Source of the DNA: Kribbella capetownensis
Lineage (GTDB): Bacteria > Actinomycetota > Actinomycetes > Propionibacteriales > Kribbellaceae
NCBI RefSeq assembly: GCF_004331485.1
Contig: NZ_SJKD01000011.1
Location: 62,001-126,000 of the forward strand
Direction: 5' to 3'
Length of the DNA: 64,000 nt
The stretch's first letter is position 1. Every line of letters begins with the position of its first letter. This document shows, one piece after another, positions 1 to 9,111 of the stretch. Made by a program: the position numbers and the translations under genes. The notes under the pieces are model-generated. The model did no database searches. It saw only the letters and a program-made list of their open reading frames with translations, and had not been told where the DNA came from.

Positions 1-877
1 CGTCCCGCCACACCGAGACCGCACAGCGACGTACCAGGACGCGGATGTTCCGAATCGCCCGGTCCAGCGGTACGACGAGGTCGGCGACCTCCTGGACCCG
101 GACGCGGTGCCGGCGGACGAACGGCGACAGCCGGACCACGGCGACGCCCTCGTCGGCCGCGCTGCGCAGGTCGTCCAGCTGGGACTCGCTGGCGCGGGCG
201 CGGCGGAGCGCGTCGGTGACGGCCTCCTCGTCCCGGGCGCGGAGGCCGTCTGCTGTCTCGATCAGGATCTCGGCCAGCTCGTTCAGTACCCCGGAGGCTT
301 GTTGCCGGGGGCGTCTGATCGCGGTGGCCGGGGCGATGGTGGCGGCAGCGAGCGCGACCAGGCCGCCGAGTGCCGCGTCGAGCCAGCGGCTGAAGCCGGC
401 GCCTGGGTTCGGTAGGAGGGTGGTGACGATCGCGGCCTGGACTCCGGCTTGCGTGGTCATCAGGGTGCCGGCGCCGAGCAGGACCGCGACGCTCATCGCC
501 AGCGCGATCACGAACACGATCTGCGGGATCCCGGTGCCGAAGACGCGGACGAACAGGTCGGCGACCGCGACCCCGACCGCCACGCCGGCCATCACCTCGG
601 CCACCCGGCGCAGCCGCTGACCGAAGCTGAACCCGAGGCACACCATCGCCGCGACCGGTGCGAAGAACGGCTGCCGGTGGCCGAGGACGTACCGGGCGAG
701 GGCCCAGGCCACGCCGGCGGCGATCGCGCACTGGGAGATGAAGAAGACGCGGCTGCGCAACCGGTCCACCCGGGTCCGGACCGACGCGCGCGAGCGGAGG
801 ACGGCCTGCGGCGCGATGTCGTCGCGCAGCTCCCGCAACTGGTCCAACGTCAGCCTGACCGGATCCACGGACCCCAT
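1..877 (-). CDS. FUSC-family / aromatic acid exporter-like membrane protein, C-terminus cut off by window edge
   Basis: Reading frame open from an ATG at 877 to the left edge of the window, so the C-terminus is missing. After a basic N-terminal 40 residues (VRTRVDRLRSRVFF) come about five hydrophobic segments (for example AMSVAVLLGAGTLMTTQAGV and AALGGLVALAAATIAP), then a charged, helix-rich cytoplasmic region with many Arg, Glu and Ala. This hydrophobic half plus soluble half is typical of FUSC/DUF939-like proteins that are thought to export aromatic acids or remodel the envelope. The substrate cannot be told. It is divergent from the DUF5709 gene, with only 58 bp between the starts. Confidence 0.75.
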   Translation of the reverse strand, partial: MGSVDPVRLTLDQLRELRDDIAPQAVLRSRASVRTRVDRLRSRVFFISQCAIAAGVAWALARYVLGHRQPFFAPVAAMVCLGFSFGQRLRRVAEVMAGVAVGVAVADLFVRVFGTGIPQIVFVIALAMSVAVLLGAGTLMTTQAGVQAAIVTTLLPNPGAGFSRWLDAALGGLVALAAATIAPATAIRRPRQQASGVLNELAEILIETADGLRARDEEAVTDALRRARASESQLDDLRSAADEGVAVVRLSPFVRRHRVRVQEVADLVVPLDRAIRNIRVLVRRCAVSVWRD

Positions 878-935
878 TGTCCAGGCATTCGCGCTCCAGC
901 TTGCTTCACCGCCCCCATGCGGTCAGGGTTGAGGC

Positions 936-1439
936 ATGACCGAGAACAACCGTGAGGACTACGGCAGCTACAGCGTCGACGACGAGGACCAGCTGCAACC
1001 CACGGACACCCTGAACGACCGTGGCGTGGACGACCTGCTCGACGAGGGCTACTCGCCGCCGGAGAAGTGGTCCGCCGGTGAAGGATTCGGTACGACGCCC
1101 GACGAGGCGCTGCAGGGGGAGTCGCTGGACCAGCGGATCGCCCAGGAGGAGCCGGACGCCGACCCGTACGCCGAGGACGGCGAGGACGTCGGCGGGCCTG
1201 AGGTCGGCGTGGTCCGGTCCGGCCGCCTCGTCGCGCCGGACGAGGGCGCGCACAGTGACGGCGACGACGAACTGGTCGCCGAGGACGTCGGCTTCGACGG
1301 CGCCGCAGCCTCCGCCGAGGAAGCCGCCGTCCACGTAGTAGACGCCGACGAAAACTTCGAACTGGACGACGAAGACGAAGAAGACCTCCCGTCGTACCAA
1401 AACGTAGACCTGGGCGACATCACCGACCCCGAAGACTGA
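936..1439 (+). CDS. DUF5709 domain protein, highly acidic
   Basis: 167 residues, strongly acidic throughout, with the DUF5709 hallmark near the N-terminus (SVDDEDQLQP, then RGVDDLLDEGYSPPEK) and an Asp/Glu tail. This family is small, soluble, restricted to actinobacteria and of unknown function; the composition suggests an intrinsically disordered protein. No Shine-Dalgarno sequence precedes the ATG. A CAGGGT hexamer ends 6 nt upstream, a near match to the leaderless pattern seen at other genes here. Two hairpins follow the stop. Confidence 0.85.
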   Translation: MTENNREDYGSYSVDDEDQLQPTDTLNDRGVDDLLDEGYSPPEKWSAGEGFGTTPDEALQGESLDQRIAQEEPDADPYAEDGEDVGGPEVGVVRSGRLVAPDEGAHSDGDDELVAEDVGFDGAAASAEEAAVHVVDADENFELDDEDEEDLPSYQNVDLGDITDPED

Positions 1440-1440
1440 A

Positions 1441-1514
1441 CCCAGGCTGAGCCTGGGTGGCGGGTTGCGCGCCGGCTGGCGGGTTGTTTGCGCGCCAGCG
1501 GTGGAACAACCCGC
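1441..1514. terminator. Two hairpins between convergent DUF5709 and P450 genes
   Basis: CCCAGGC (1441-1447) pairs with GCCTGGG (1451-1457) across a 3-nt loop directly after the DUF5709 stop. GCGGGTTGTT (1479-1488) pairs perfectly with AACAACCCGC (1505-1514), which touches the P450 stop codon. No T-run follows, as is usual for GC-rich actinobacteria. Probably a bidirectional terminator. Confidence 0.6.
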
Positions 1515-2851
1515 TATCGGGGTGGGGTACGGCGAGTGACGGTGACCTCGGCGCCTCGGCTGGGGACCAGGGTTACGTTTTTGGATTGGGCTGGTTCTGG
1601 TTTGGGGTGGGGGGCGGTGAAGTCGTAGGCGGCCAGGGCGGCGCGGAGGATTTCGGTGCCTTCCATCAGGGAGAAGCCGGCTCCGATGCACCGCCGCGCC
1701 CCACCGCCGAACGGCATCCACGTCCCCGGGGCCGGCGGGTCGTCGTCCAGGAACCGCTGCGGCCGGAACTCCTGCGGCATCGGGAAGTGCTCACCGTCGC
1801 GATGCACCAGCCCGACCGCGGCCATGATCGTCGTACCCCGGGGCAGCCGGTAACCGGCGATGTCGGCCGTCTCGGTCAACCGCCGGCCAACCTGATACAC
1901 GACCGGGTGCAGCCGCATAGCCTCCTTGAGAATCGCCTCCAGCTCATCGTCCGCGCCCGTGTCCGCCGCCCGCTGACCGAACTCCAGGTCCTCACGGCTC
2001 CGCGCCAGCTCGTGGAACGTCCAGGCCAGCGCCGTCGCAGTGGTCTCGTGCCCGGCCAGCAGCAACGTGACCAGCTGGTCCCGCAGCTCCACGTCCGACC
2101 AGGTGCCGGCGGCAAGCAACCGGGACAGTACGTCGTTGCGCCCGGCAAGGTTCCCGCGGCGCTTGGCGATCTCGTCGTACAGGATCTCGTCGACCTGCTG
2201 CTGCACATCCAGGTAGGTCCGCCACGGCCGGACCCGGAGCAGGGCCGGGTAGAACCCGCCGAGCATGATCACCGGCGAGACCGAGACGATCTTGTCCAGC
2301 AGCGGCCGGAGCTGGTTCAGCCGGTCGCGGTCCGTCACGCCGAAGATGACCTGGAGGATGATCTCGAGGGTCAGGTTCCGCATCCGCTGGTGCACCTTGA
2401 ACGGCTTGCCGGTCGGCCAGGTCGCGACGTCGGCGCGGGCCAGTTCGTGCACCATCCCGGCGTACCCACGCAGCGCCTGACCGGAGAACGCCGGCATGAG
2501 CTGCCGCCGCATCCGCACATGGTCCTCGTCGTCCAGCAGCAGCAGCGAGTGCGCGCCCATGATCGGCTTCAGCACCGTGTTGCCCTCGCCCGCGTGCATC
2601 ACCGACGGCGCACTGCCGAACACCTCGCGAATGTCGTCGGGCCGGCTCAGGACCACGCACACCCGGCTGGACGGCACCAGGCGGATCGTGAACACGTCAC
2701 CGTACTTCCCCCGCATCCGGGGGAAGAATGTCCGGCGATGGCTCGCGAACAACACGGTCTGCGCCAGCGTCGGCAATCGCGGACCCGGCGGGAGTGTGCG
2801 CGCCGTCTGCCGGTCGAGCGTCCGGCCACCGAGCAGGGGTGTCGAAGCCAT
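1514..2851 (-). CDS. Cytochrome P450
   Basis: 445 residues, normal for a bacterial P450. Visible are the proline-rich start (LPPGPRLP), the I-helix oxygen-activation motif AGHETTAT near residue 267, the ExxR motif in KEAMRLHP near 310, and the heme-binding loop FGGGARRCIGAGF with the thiolate Cys near 388. It is a haem monooxygenase that needs ferredoxin and reductase partners; none lies next to it, so it must borrow them. The substrate is unknown. The start at 2851 is supported by TAGCGT ending 6 nt upstream, the leaderless pattern. Divergent from the ABC operon. Confidence 0.93.
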   Translation of the reverse strand: MASTPLLGGRTLDRQTARTLPPGPRLPTLAQTVLFASHRRTFFPRMRGKYGDVFTIRLVPSSRVCVVLSRPDDIREVFGSAPSVMHAGEGNTVLKPIMGAHSLLLLDDEDHVRMRRQLMPAFSGQALRGYAGMVHELARADVATWPTGKPFKVHQRMRNLTLEIILQVIFGVTDRDRLNQLRPLLDKIVSVSPVIMLGGFYPALLRVRPWRTYLDVQQQVDEILYDEIAKRRGNLAGRNDVLSRLLAAGTWSDVELRDQLVTLLLAGHETTATALAWTFHELARSREDLEFGQRAADTGADDELEAILKEAMRLHPVVYQVGRRLTETADIAGYRLPRGTTIMAAVGLVHRDGEHFPMPQEFRPQRFLDDDPPAPGTWMPFGGGARRCIGAGFSLMEGTEILRAALAAYDFTAPHPKPEPAQSKNVTLVPSRGAEVTVTRRTPPR

Positions 2852-2919
2852 ACCTTCACGCTACGTCAGCCGGGTGAACGACGGGGAAAACTCGCTGGAC
2901 ATCGTTTTCCTGGCCGGTC

Positions 2920-3171
2920 TAGCGTCGTCGCTGGCAGCCGTACGTCGGAAGGACCTGAGGACATGCCCGCACTTCGTCGAGACAGCGGTCGATCGTTGAC
3001 TTAGCAAACTCCGTAGCGGTTCGCGGTCGGAGCGATCGCACAGCCGGGAGGGGCCGAGAGGACCCCCGGCCGAGTCGGCTTGGCGATGTGACGGCAGTTC
3101 CTGCGCTCAGCGCGGTGACGCTGCCCGGTCCGAAGTACAACCGACTCGCGAAAGCGGTGCTCCACTCATGA
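2920..3171 (+). promoter_or_regulatory. Long leader of the ABC exporter operon with two mini-ORFs
   Basis: The 316 bp between the P450 start and the ABC ATPase hold no full gene. TAGCGT at 2920-2925 is a candidate -10, which would give a leader of over 230 nt. Inside it, an ATG at 2963 after GAGGAC opens a 13-codon ORF (MPALRRDSGRSLT) ending at 3004. A GTG at 3088 opens a 27-codon frame whose TGA (3169-3171) overlaps the ATPase ATG (3168). Translational coupling is possible, but nothing proves expression. Confidence 0.35.
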
Positions 3172-4190
3172 ATGCTTCTCTCAACGTCCCTGCGGTCATC
3201 GCGGCGCGGGACCTCACCAAGACCTACACGTTCCACCAGCAGCGCGCCGGCCTCGGCGGCGCGGTCAAGAGCCTGGTCAAGCGCAAATACGAGACCAGGC
3301 TGGCCGTCGACCGGATCACGTTCGGCATCAACTGCGGCGAGGTGGTCGGGCTGCTCGGGCCGAACGGCGCCGGGAAGACCACCACGCTGAAGATGCTCTC
3401 CGGCCTGCTGTACATCACATCCGGCGAGCTCGACGTGCTCGGCTGCACACCGTCGGACCGCAAACACGACCACCTGCGCCGCATCGCGCTGGTGATGGGC
3501 CAGAAGTCGATGCTCTGGTGGGACGTGCCGGCGATGGAGAGTCTCCTGCTGCACAAGGAGATGTACGGCCTCGGTACGGCTGAGTTCGAGCGCAACGTCA
3601 GCGAGCTCGCCGAACTGCTCGAGGTGCAGGATCTGCTCAACGTTCAGGTGCGCAAGGTCTCGCTGGGTGAGCGGATGAAGCTCGAGCTGATGGCGGCGCT
3701 CGTGCACGGCCCGGAGATCCTGTTCCTCGACGAGCCGACGATCGGGCTCGACGTGGTGGCGAAGGCCCGGGTCCGGACGTTCCTCGCCGAGGTGAACCGT
3801 CAGCGCGGCACCACGATCCTCATCACCAGCCACGACATGGACGACATCGAGGCACTCTGCTCGCGGGTGATGATCATCGACCACGGACGGCTGCAGTACG
3901 ACGGCAGTCTGGACGAGCTCGTCCGGACGACCCGTCCGCGCAAGCTGCTGCGGGCGACGTACGCGACCGATGTCGACGGCGGCGCGCTCGCCGGGCTCGA
4001 AGGCGTCGGTGCCGTCGACTGCGACGGACAACTGATCAGGCTCGAGGTGGATCGCGAGCGCACCGGCGACGTCCTCGGTGAACTCACGCGGCTTGGCCCG
4101 CTGGTGGATCTCGACGTCGCGGACGCGGACGTCGAGGACATCATGCGCGACCTGTTCCTGCGGCGCAGCACGGTGGGAGACCAGGCATGA
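3168..4190 (+). CDS. ABC-2 type exporter, ATP-binding protein
   Basis: 340 residues. Walker A is GPNGAGKTTT near residue 66, the signature is the variant SLGERMK near 166, and Walker B is ILFLDEPTIGLD near 185, followed by the H-loop ITSHDMDD. The C-terminal 80 residues form an extra domain seen in drug and viologen-type ABC-2 ATPases. It probably energises the two permeases that follow. The ATGA overlap at 4187-4190 couples it to the first permease. This ATPase-plus-two-permeases arrangement is a common actinobacterial exporter operon with unknown cargo. Confidence 0.92.
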   Translation: MNASLNVPAVIAARDLTKTYTFHQQRAGLGGAVKSLVKRKYETRLAVDRITFGINCGEVVGLLGPNGAGKTTTLKMLSGLLYITSGELDVLGCTPSDRKHDHLRRIALVMGQKSMLWWDVPAMESLLLHKEMYGLGTAEFERNVSELAELLEVQDLLNVQVRKVSLGERMKLELMAALVHGPEILFLDEPTIGLDVVAKARVRTFLAEVNRQRGTTILITSHDMDDIEALCSRVMIIDHGRLQYDGSLDELVRTTRPRKLLRATYATDVDGGALAGLEGVGAVDCDGQLIRLEVDRERTGDVLGELTRLGPLVDLDVADADVEDIMRDLFLRRSTVGDQA

Positions 4191-4999
4191 GCGGGTTCGC
4201 GCGCGAGCTGCGGGTGCTGCGGCGGATGACCGTGGCCGAGATCGTCCAGCAGTCCATCTACCGCGGTGCGTGGGTGATCTACATGGCGGCCAACATCTGC
4301 GTCCCGATCATCTCCCTGCTGATCTGGCGGACCGCGATCGCGAGTGGTGCTCAGCTGCCGATCGACGAGCGCTATGTCACGACGTACTTCGTGCTGCTCA
4401 GCCTGGTTACGATGGCCACCTCATCGTGGATGGCCGGCTTCCTCGCGGCGGACATCCGTCTCGGTAAGCTGTCCAGCTGGATGGTGCGCCCTGCCTCCTT
4501 GCTGCTGGGCTTCGTCGCCAACAATCTGTCGGAGAAGTTCCTCAAGCTGTTCGCGCTGGTGCCGATGGTCGGGATCCTGTGGTGGATCTTCCGCGACTCG
4601 ATGAACATCCCGGCCGGACCGGGGCACTGGGCGGTGTTCGTGGTCAGTCTCGTGCTCGGGGCGATCCTGGTGTTCACGATCGACCTGCTGATCGGCTCGC
4701 TCGCGTTCTGGATGGACGACGTGGCGGCGCTCGCGCAGGCCCGGCTGATCATCGCGAGTGTGCTGTCCGGCGCGGTCGTGCCGCTGGCGCTGATGCCGGA
4801 CTGGTCGCGCGGATTCATCGACCACCAGCCGTTCCGGTTCACGGTGTCGTTCCCGGTCGAGATCGTCGCGGGCAGCCTGACCGGATCGGAGCTCGTCACC
4901 GGCCTGGCGATCCAGTTCGGCTACGTCCTCGGGTTCGGCGTCCTCGCGCGGCTGGTGTGGTCGGCCGGGATCCGTTCGTACTCGGCGGTGGGCGCATGA
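4187..4999 (+). CDS. ABC-2 type exporter permease, first subunit
   Basis: 270 residues with about six hydrophobic helices, for example WVIYMAANICVPIISLLIW near the N-terminus and HWAVFVVSLVLGAILVFTIDL mid-protein. It resembles the COG4587 class of ABC-2 permeases. It overlaps both neighbours by ATGA, so the three genes form one tightly coupled operon. It would form a heterodimeric channel with the next gene product. Confidence 0.88.
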   Translation: MSGFARELRVLRRMTVAEIVQQSIYRGAWVIYMAANICVPIISLLIWRTAIASGAQLPIDERYVTTYFVLLSLVTMATSSWMAGFLAADIRLGKLSSWMVRPASLLLGFVANNLSEKFLKLFALVPMVGILWWIFRDSMNIPAGPGHWAVFVVSLVLGAILVFTIDLLIGSLAFWMDDVAALAQARLIIASVLSGAVVPLALMPDWSRGFIDHQPFRFTVSFPVEIVAGSLTGSELVTGLAIQFGYVLGFGVLARLVWSAGIRSYSAVGA

Positions 5000-5847
5000 G
5001 CGGGCAACGGAGGTACGCCGGCGACCGGGCACCCCTCGACCGGAACTGGCTGGCCAAGCAGCGGCGGCATCTCCGCCTCTGGCGACGGTTCTTCGTCCAG
5101 GCGCTGGTCCGCGAGACGCACTACCGGGCGCACCTCGTGACCACGCTGCTGGTCGGAGTGGTACAGCTCGGCTTGGGGATCGTGCCGATCCTGTTGCTGT
5201 TCGGCTACACCGACGAGGTGCACGGCTGGTCCCAGGCCGAGGTGATCGCGCTGGCCGGGATGTTCCAGATCGTGACCGGGCTGATGGCGACGTTCGTCGC
5301 GCCGAACATGAACCGGATGACGACGTACCTCACCGAGGGCGAGCTCGACGGGGTGCTGTTGCGACCGGTGTCGAGCCAGTTCTACCTGACGCTGCGGCGG
5401 ATCAACGTCGCTGAGCTGAGCAATGTCGCCGGCGGGCTCGTCGTGCTGGTGATCGGGCTGGTGCGTTCCGACGCCGGTCCGAGCCTGGTACACATCGGCC
5501 AGGCGCTGGTTCTCGTGGCCTGCGGGATCGTGCTGCTGTCGTCCGTGTGGTCGGCGCTGTCGTTCCTCGCGTTCTGGCTGCAGTCGGTGGACTCGATCGG
5601 GGTCATCTACCTCAACATGGTCGAGGCCGGCCGGTATCCGCTGGCCTTCTTCCCGGTGGCGGTGCGGTCGTTCCTGACGTTCGCGTTCCCGGTGGCCTTC
5701 GCATCGACGTACCCAGTCCAGGCGCTGAGTGGCGACGTCGGCTGGCTGCCGGTCGTCGGCGGACTCGCGCTGACGGCGGTGGCGGTGACGCTGGTCCGGA
5801 TGATGTGGCGGCGCGGGCTGCGAACCTACGCCAGTGCCAGCTCCTAG
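4996..5847 (+). CDS. ABC-2 type exporter permease, second subunit
   Basis: 283 residues starting at the ATG that overlaps the preceding TGA. Six or so membrane segments, including TTLLVGVVQLGLGIVPILLL and VLVACGIVLLSSVWSALSF. It matches the COG3694-like partner of the COG4587 permease. The gene ends 16 bp before a strong bidirectional terminator. Substrate unknown. Confidence 0.88.
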   Translation: MSGQRRYAGDRAPLDRNWLAKQRRHLRLWRRFFVQALVRETHYRAHLVTTLLVGVVQLGLGIVPILLLFGYTDEVHGWSQAEVIALAGMFQIVTGLMATFVAPNMNRMTTYLTEGELDGVLLRPVSSQFYLTLRRINVAELSNVAGGLVVLVIGLVRSDAGPSLVHIGQALVLVACGIVLLSSVWSALSFLAFWLQSVDSIGVIYLNMVEAGRYPLAFFPVAVRSFLTFAFPVAFASTYPVQALSGDVGWLPVVGGLALTAVAVTLVRMMWRRGLRTYASASS

Positions 5848-5863
5848 TGCCCTGCACATGACA

Positions 5864-5896
5864 CAGGCCCGCCCGTGCGATCGACGGGCGGGCCTG
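5864..5896. terminator. Bidirectional terminator between ABC operon and mannosidase
   Basis: CAGGCCCGCCCGT (5864-5876) and ACGGGCGGGCCTG (5884-5896) form a perfect 13-bp stem with a 7-nt loop between two convergent genes. Confidence 0.9.
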
Positions 5897-5902
5897 CAGG
5901 GG

Positions 5903-8900
5903 TCAGGAGCGGGTGAAGCGGAGGGTGAGGATTTGGAACGGACGGAGTTCGAAGGTGACTCCGTTGTCCTGCAGGTCCCGGTCGGCCAGGTGGCGTTCCA
6001 GGAGGTCTACCTCGGTGGCCGAGGTTGCGGCGAAGGACGGGGTGATGGTGGCGCGGGAGCGGCCGCCGGAGGACTCGTAGAGGCGGACGACGACGTCGCC
6101 GGAGCGGTCGTCGGCCAGCTTGAGTGACTCGACGATCACGTTGCCGTTGTCGACGGCAACGATCGGCTCGGCGCCGTCGGCACCGGTGACGACCCGCTCG
6201 GGCAGGTTGATCCGGTACCCCTCCTCGATCGCCTCCGGGATCCCGGCACCGACCACCAGCGCGTGGTTGACGGTGTGCACACCCTGGTCGGTCTGCGGGT
6301 CGGGGAACCGCGGCGCCCGGATCAGCGAGGTACGGATCGTGGTGGTCGTGCCACCGTCCTCGCGCGCGGTCCGGTTGATGTCGTGGCCGTACGTCGAGTC
6401 GTTGACGACGGCAACGCCGTACCCCGGCTCGCCGACGTGCACCCAGCGGTGCGCCGCGATCTCGAACTTCGCCGCGTCCCACGAGGTGTTCTGGTGGGTC
6501 GGCCGGAAGATGTGCCCGAACTGCGTCTCGGACGCGGACCGGTCGGCGTGCACGTCGACCGGGTACGCCGCCTTGAGGAACTTCTCTGCCTCGTGCCAGT
6601 CCATCGTGGTCTCGATGTCGACCCGCTTCGTGCCGGGCCGCAGCCGCAGCGTCTGGGTGACCGACGACCGGCCGAACGAGCGCTTCACGACGACCGTCGC
6701 GACGCCGGAGTCGGTGCTGAAGTCGACGCTGTCCACCTCGGTCACGTCGCGGACGTTGTTCTTGTAGAACGAGTCCACGTCCCAGGCGTCCCAGTTGTTC
6801 GGGGTGTCCACGTGCAGCTGCAGAAGGTTGCCCACGGCACCCGGCGCGATCACCTCGCGGCCGGCCTCGACGTCGTACAGCGAGGTGATCAGGCCGCGGT
6901 CGTCGATCGTGACCCGGATCAGCCCGTTGTCCAGTACGCCGTCCTGCACCGACACGGCCTGGCCTTCGCCGGCCGCGACACCCGCGCCGAGTCCGGCGAT
7001 GCCGTTGCGGCCGTGCGGAGCGGCGTTGAAGACGATCTGCGCATCGCCGGAACCGGCCAGCGCCTGCTGCGCCGTCGCGATGATCGCCTCGAGCTCCGAA
7101 GCCAACCGGGCGTAGGTCTCCTCGGCCTCGCGGTGCACCCAGGAGATCGACGAACCCGGCAGGATGTCGTGGAACTGGTTCAGCAGCACGGCCTTCCAGA
7201 TCCGGTCCAGGTCCTCGTACGGGTAAGCGTCCAGCTTGCCCGCGACCACGGCCGCGGTGGACCACAGCTCGGCCTCGCGGAGCAGGTGCTCGCTGCGCCG
7301 GTTGCCCTGCTTGGTCTTGGCCTGCGAGGTGTACGTGGCCCGGTGGATTTCCAGGTAGAGCTCACCGGACCAGACCGGGGCGTGGTCGTGGTACTCCTCC
7401 TCGGCGGCGCTGAAGAACTCGGTCGGGGACTCGATCGTCACCCGCGGCGAGGACTCCAGGTTCGCCACCCGGCGCACGGTCGCGACGAACTCGCGGGTGG
7501 GGCCGCCACCGCCGTCGCCGTACCCGAACGGGACCAGCGAACGGGTCGCCGCGCCGTTCTCGGCGAAGTTGCGCTGGGCGTGCGCGAGCTCCCGGCCGGA
7601 CAGGTCGGAGTTGTAGGTGTCGATCGGCGGGAAGTGGGTGAACACCCGGGTCCCGTCCAGGCCCTCCCACCAGAAGGTGTGGTGCGGGAACCGGTTCTCC
7701 TTGTTCCAGGAGATCTTCTGGGTCAGGAACCACTTCGACCCGGACAGCTTCACCAGCTGCGGCAGCGCCGCGGTGTAGCCGAAGGAGTCCGGCAGCCAGA
7801 CCTCCTGGGTGTCGATCCCGTACTCGTCCAGGAAGAACCGCTTGCCGTGCACGAACTGCCGGGCCAGCGCCTCGCTGCCGGGCAGGTTGGTGTCGGACTC
7901 GACCCACATGCCGCCGACCGGGACGATGGTGCCGTCGGCAACAGCCTTCTTCAGCCGCTCCCAGACCGCCGGGTAGTTCTCCTTCACCCACGCGTGCTGC
8001 TGGGCCTGCGAGAACGCGAAGACGAGCTCCGGGTACTCCTCGGCCAGCGTCGCGACGTTGGACACCGTCCGGGCGACCTTGCGGCGGGTCTCCCGCAGCG
8101 GCCAGAGCCAGGCGGAGTCGATGTGCGCGTGCCCGACCGCGGACAACTGGTGTGCGCTGGCGTGGGCCGGCCGGCTCAGTACGTCGGTCAGTTGCGCGCG
8201 GGCGTCCGCGGCGGTGGCGGCGACGTTCTCGTAGTCCAGGGCGTCCAGCGCACGGCTCAGCGCCCGCAGGATCTCCCGGCGGCGCGGCTCTTGCAGGGAC
8301 AGTTGCTCCTGCAGACCGTTCAGGGCCTCCAGATCGAGGATCAGGTCCCAGACCTCGGCGTTGAAGACGGCGACGTCGGCACGGGCCAGCCGGTAGATCG
8401 GCGTACCGCCCGGCTCGGGCTTGCCGCCGACGTCGGTCGGTGCGAACGCGTTCGACCCGAGGACCTCGGGGTTCGCGGCGGCCTCGACGTAGAACTCGAT
8501 CCGGTCGCCCGCGTGCGCCGGCGTACCGTCGGGGCCGAGGATGGACAGCGGGGCGTAGGTCTGCCGCGGGTGCAGGCCCTTGAGCGGTACGCCGGACGCG
8601 GTGTGGACCAGGCCCTCCGCGGAGAACCCGGGGCCGCCGCCGAAACCGAGGTCGATGACGGCCTCGATCTCGCTGCCGGCCCACTCGGCCGGGACCTGGC
8701 CGCTGAACTTGAACCAGGCAGTGCCCCAGGCCGCGCCCCACGGCAGGCCGATCGCGGCCGGCTCGTAGGTCTGGGCGAGTGCCTCGGCGGGGGACACCGG
8801 CTCACCGGGGGCGTGCCACACCTCGATGTCCAGCGGGACGGAGGCGCCGTAGATCGCGGGGCGGATCCGCTCCCGCAGGGCGCGCTGGAGCCGCTCCTCG

Positions 8901-8923
8901 ATGAGTTGACGGTCGTCGTGCAC
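5903..8923 (-). CDS. Alpha-mannosidase, glycoside hydrolase family 38
   Basis: 1006 residues, a usual size for bacterial GH38. The zinc site is visible as GHAHIDSAWLWPLRE near residue 270, and the catalytic nucleophile Asp as EVWLPDSFGY near 378. The C-terminal half is the beta-sandwich region (VFNAAPHGRNGIAGL onward). No signal peptide, so it is cytoplasmic and probably trims imported mannosides or mannosylated oligosaccharides. The GTG start at 8923 has GGAGG 8 nt upstream. A LacI-type operator lies 60 bp further upstream. No sugar transporter is adjacent. Confidence 0.94.
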   Translation of the reverse strand: MHDDRQLIEERLQRALRERIRPAIYGASVPLDIEVWHAPGEPVSPAEALAQTYEPAAIGLPWGAAWGTAWFKFSGQVPAEWAGSEIEAVIDLGFGGGPGFSAEGLVHTASGVPLKGLHPRQTYAPLSILGPDGTPAHAGDRIEFYVEAAANPEVLGSNAFAPTDVGGKPEPGGTPIYRLARADVAVFNAEVWDLILDLEALNGLQEQLSLQEPRRREILRALSRALDALDYENVAATAADARAQLTDVLSRPAHASAHQLSAVGHAHIDSAWLWPLRETRRKVARTVSNVATLAEEYPELVFAFSQAQQHAWVKENYPAVWERLKKAVADGTIVPVGGMWVESDTNLPGSEALARQFVHGKRFFLDEYGIDTQEVWLPDSFGYTAALPQLVKLSGSKWFLTQKISWNKENRFPHHTFWWEGLDGTRVFTHFPPIDTYNSDLSGRELAHAQRNFAENGAATRSLVPFGYGDGGGGPTREFVATVRRVANLESSPRVTIESPTEFFSAAEEEYHDHAPVWSGELYLEIHRATYTSQAKTKQGNRRSEHLLREAELWSTAAVVAGKLDAYPYEDLDRIWKAVLLNQFHDILPGSSISWVHREAEETYARLASELEAIIATAQQALAGSGDAQIVFNAAPHGRNGIAGLGAGVAAGEGQAVSVQDGVLDNGLIRVTIDDRGLITSLYDVEAGREVIAPGAVGNLLQLHVDTPNNWDAWDVDSFYKNNVRDVTEVDSVDFSTDSGVATVVVKRSFGRSSVTQTLRLRPGTKRVDIETTMDWHEAEKFLKAAYPVDVHADRSASETQFGHIFRPTHQNTSWDAAKFEIAAHRWVHVGEPGYGVAVVNDSTYGHDINRTAREDGGTTTTIRTSLIRAPRFPDPQTDQGVHTVNHALVVGAGIPEAIEEGYRINLPERVVTGADGAEPIVAVDNGNVIVESLKLADDRSGDVVVRLYESSGGRSRATITPSFAATSATEVDLLERHLADRDLQDNGVTFELRPFQILTLRFTRS

Positions 8924-8982
8924 GAAATCATCCTCCGGCCAGGTCTGAATGGGCTGCTCACGCGATCCGCGCGACCGCTGCC

Positions 8983-8996
8983 TGACAACGCTGTCA
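8983..8996. promoter_or_regulatory. LacI-family-type operator TGACAACGCTGTCA
   Basis: Perfect inverted repeat TGACA-ACGC-TGTCA with the central CG typical of LacI/GalR family operators. It lies 60 bp upstream of the mannosidase GTG and 116 bp upstream of the TAXI gene start. It probably marks sugar-induced control of the mannosidase. Confidence 0.55.
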
Positions 8997-9111
8997 CACC
9001 CACCCCGTACCCGTCCAGACGCAGTTCACCGTGGTACCTGCGGGTAGCGGTTCGGTTGCGGGCGGGGTACGTAACTACCCGGAGAGCCGGATGTTGTCTA
9101 GGTTGTCTTGC

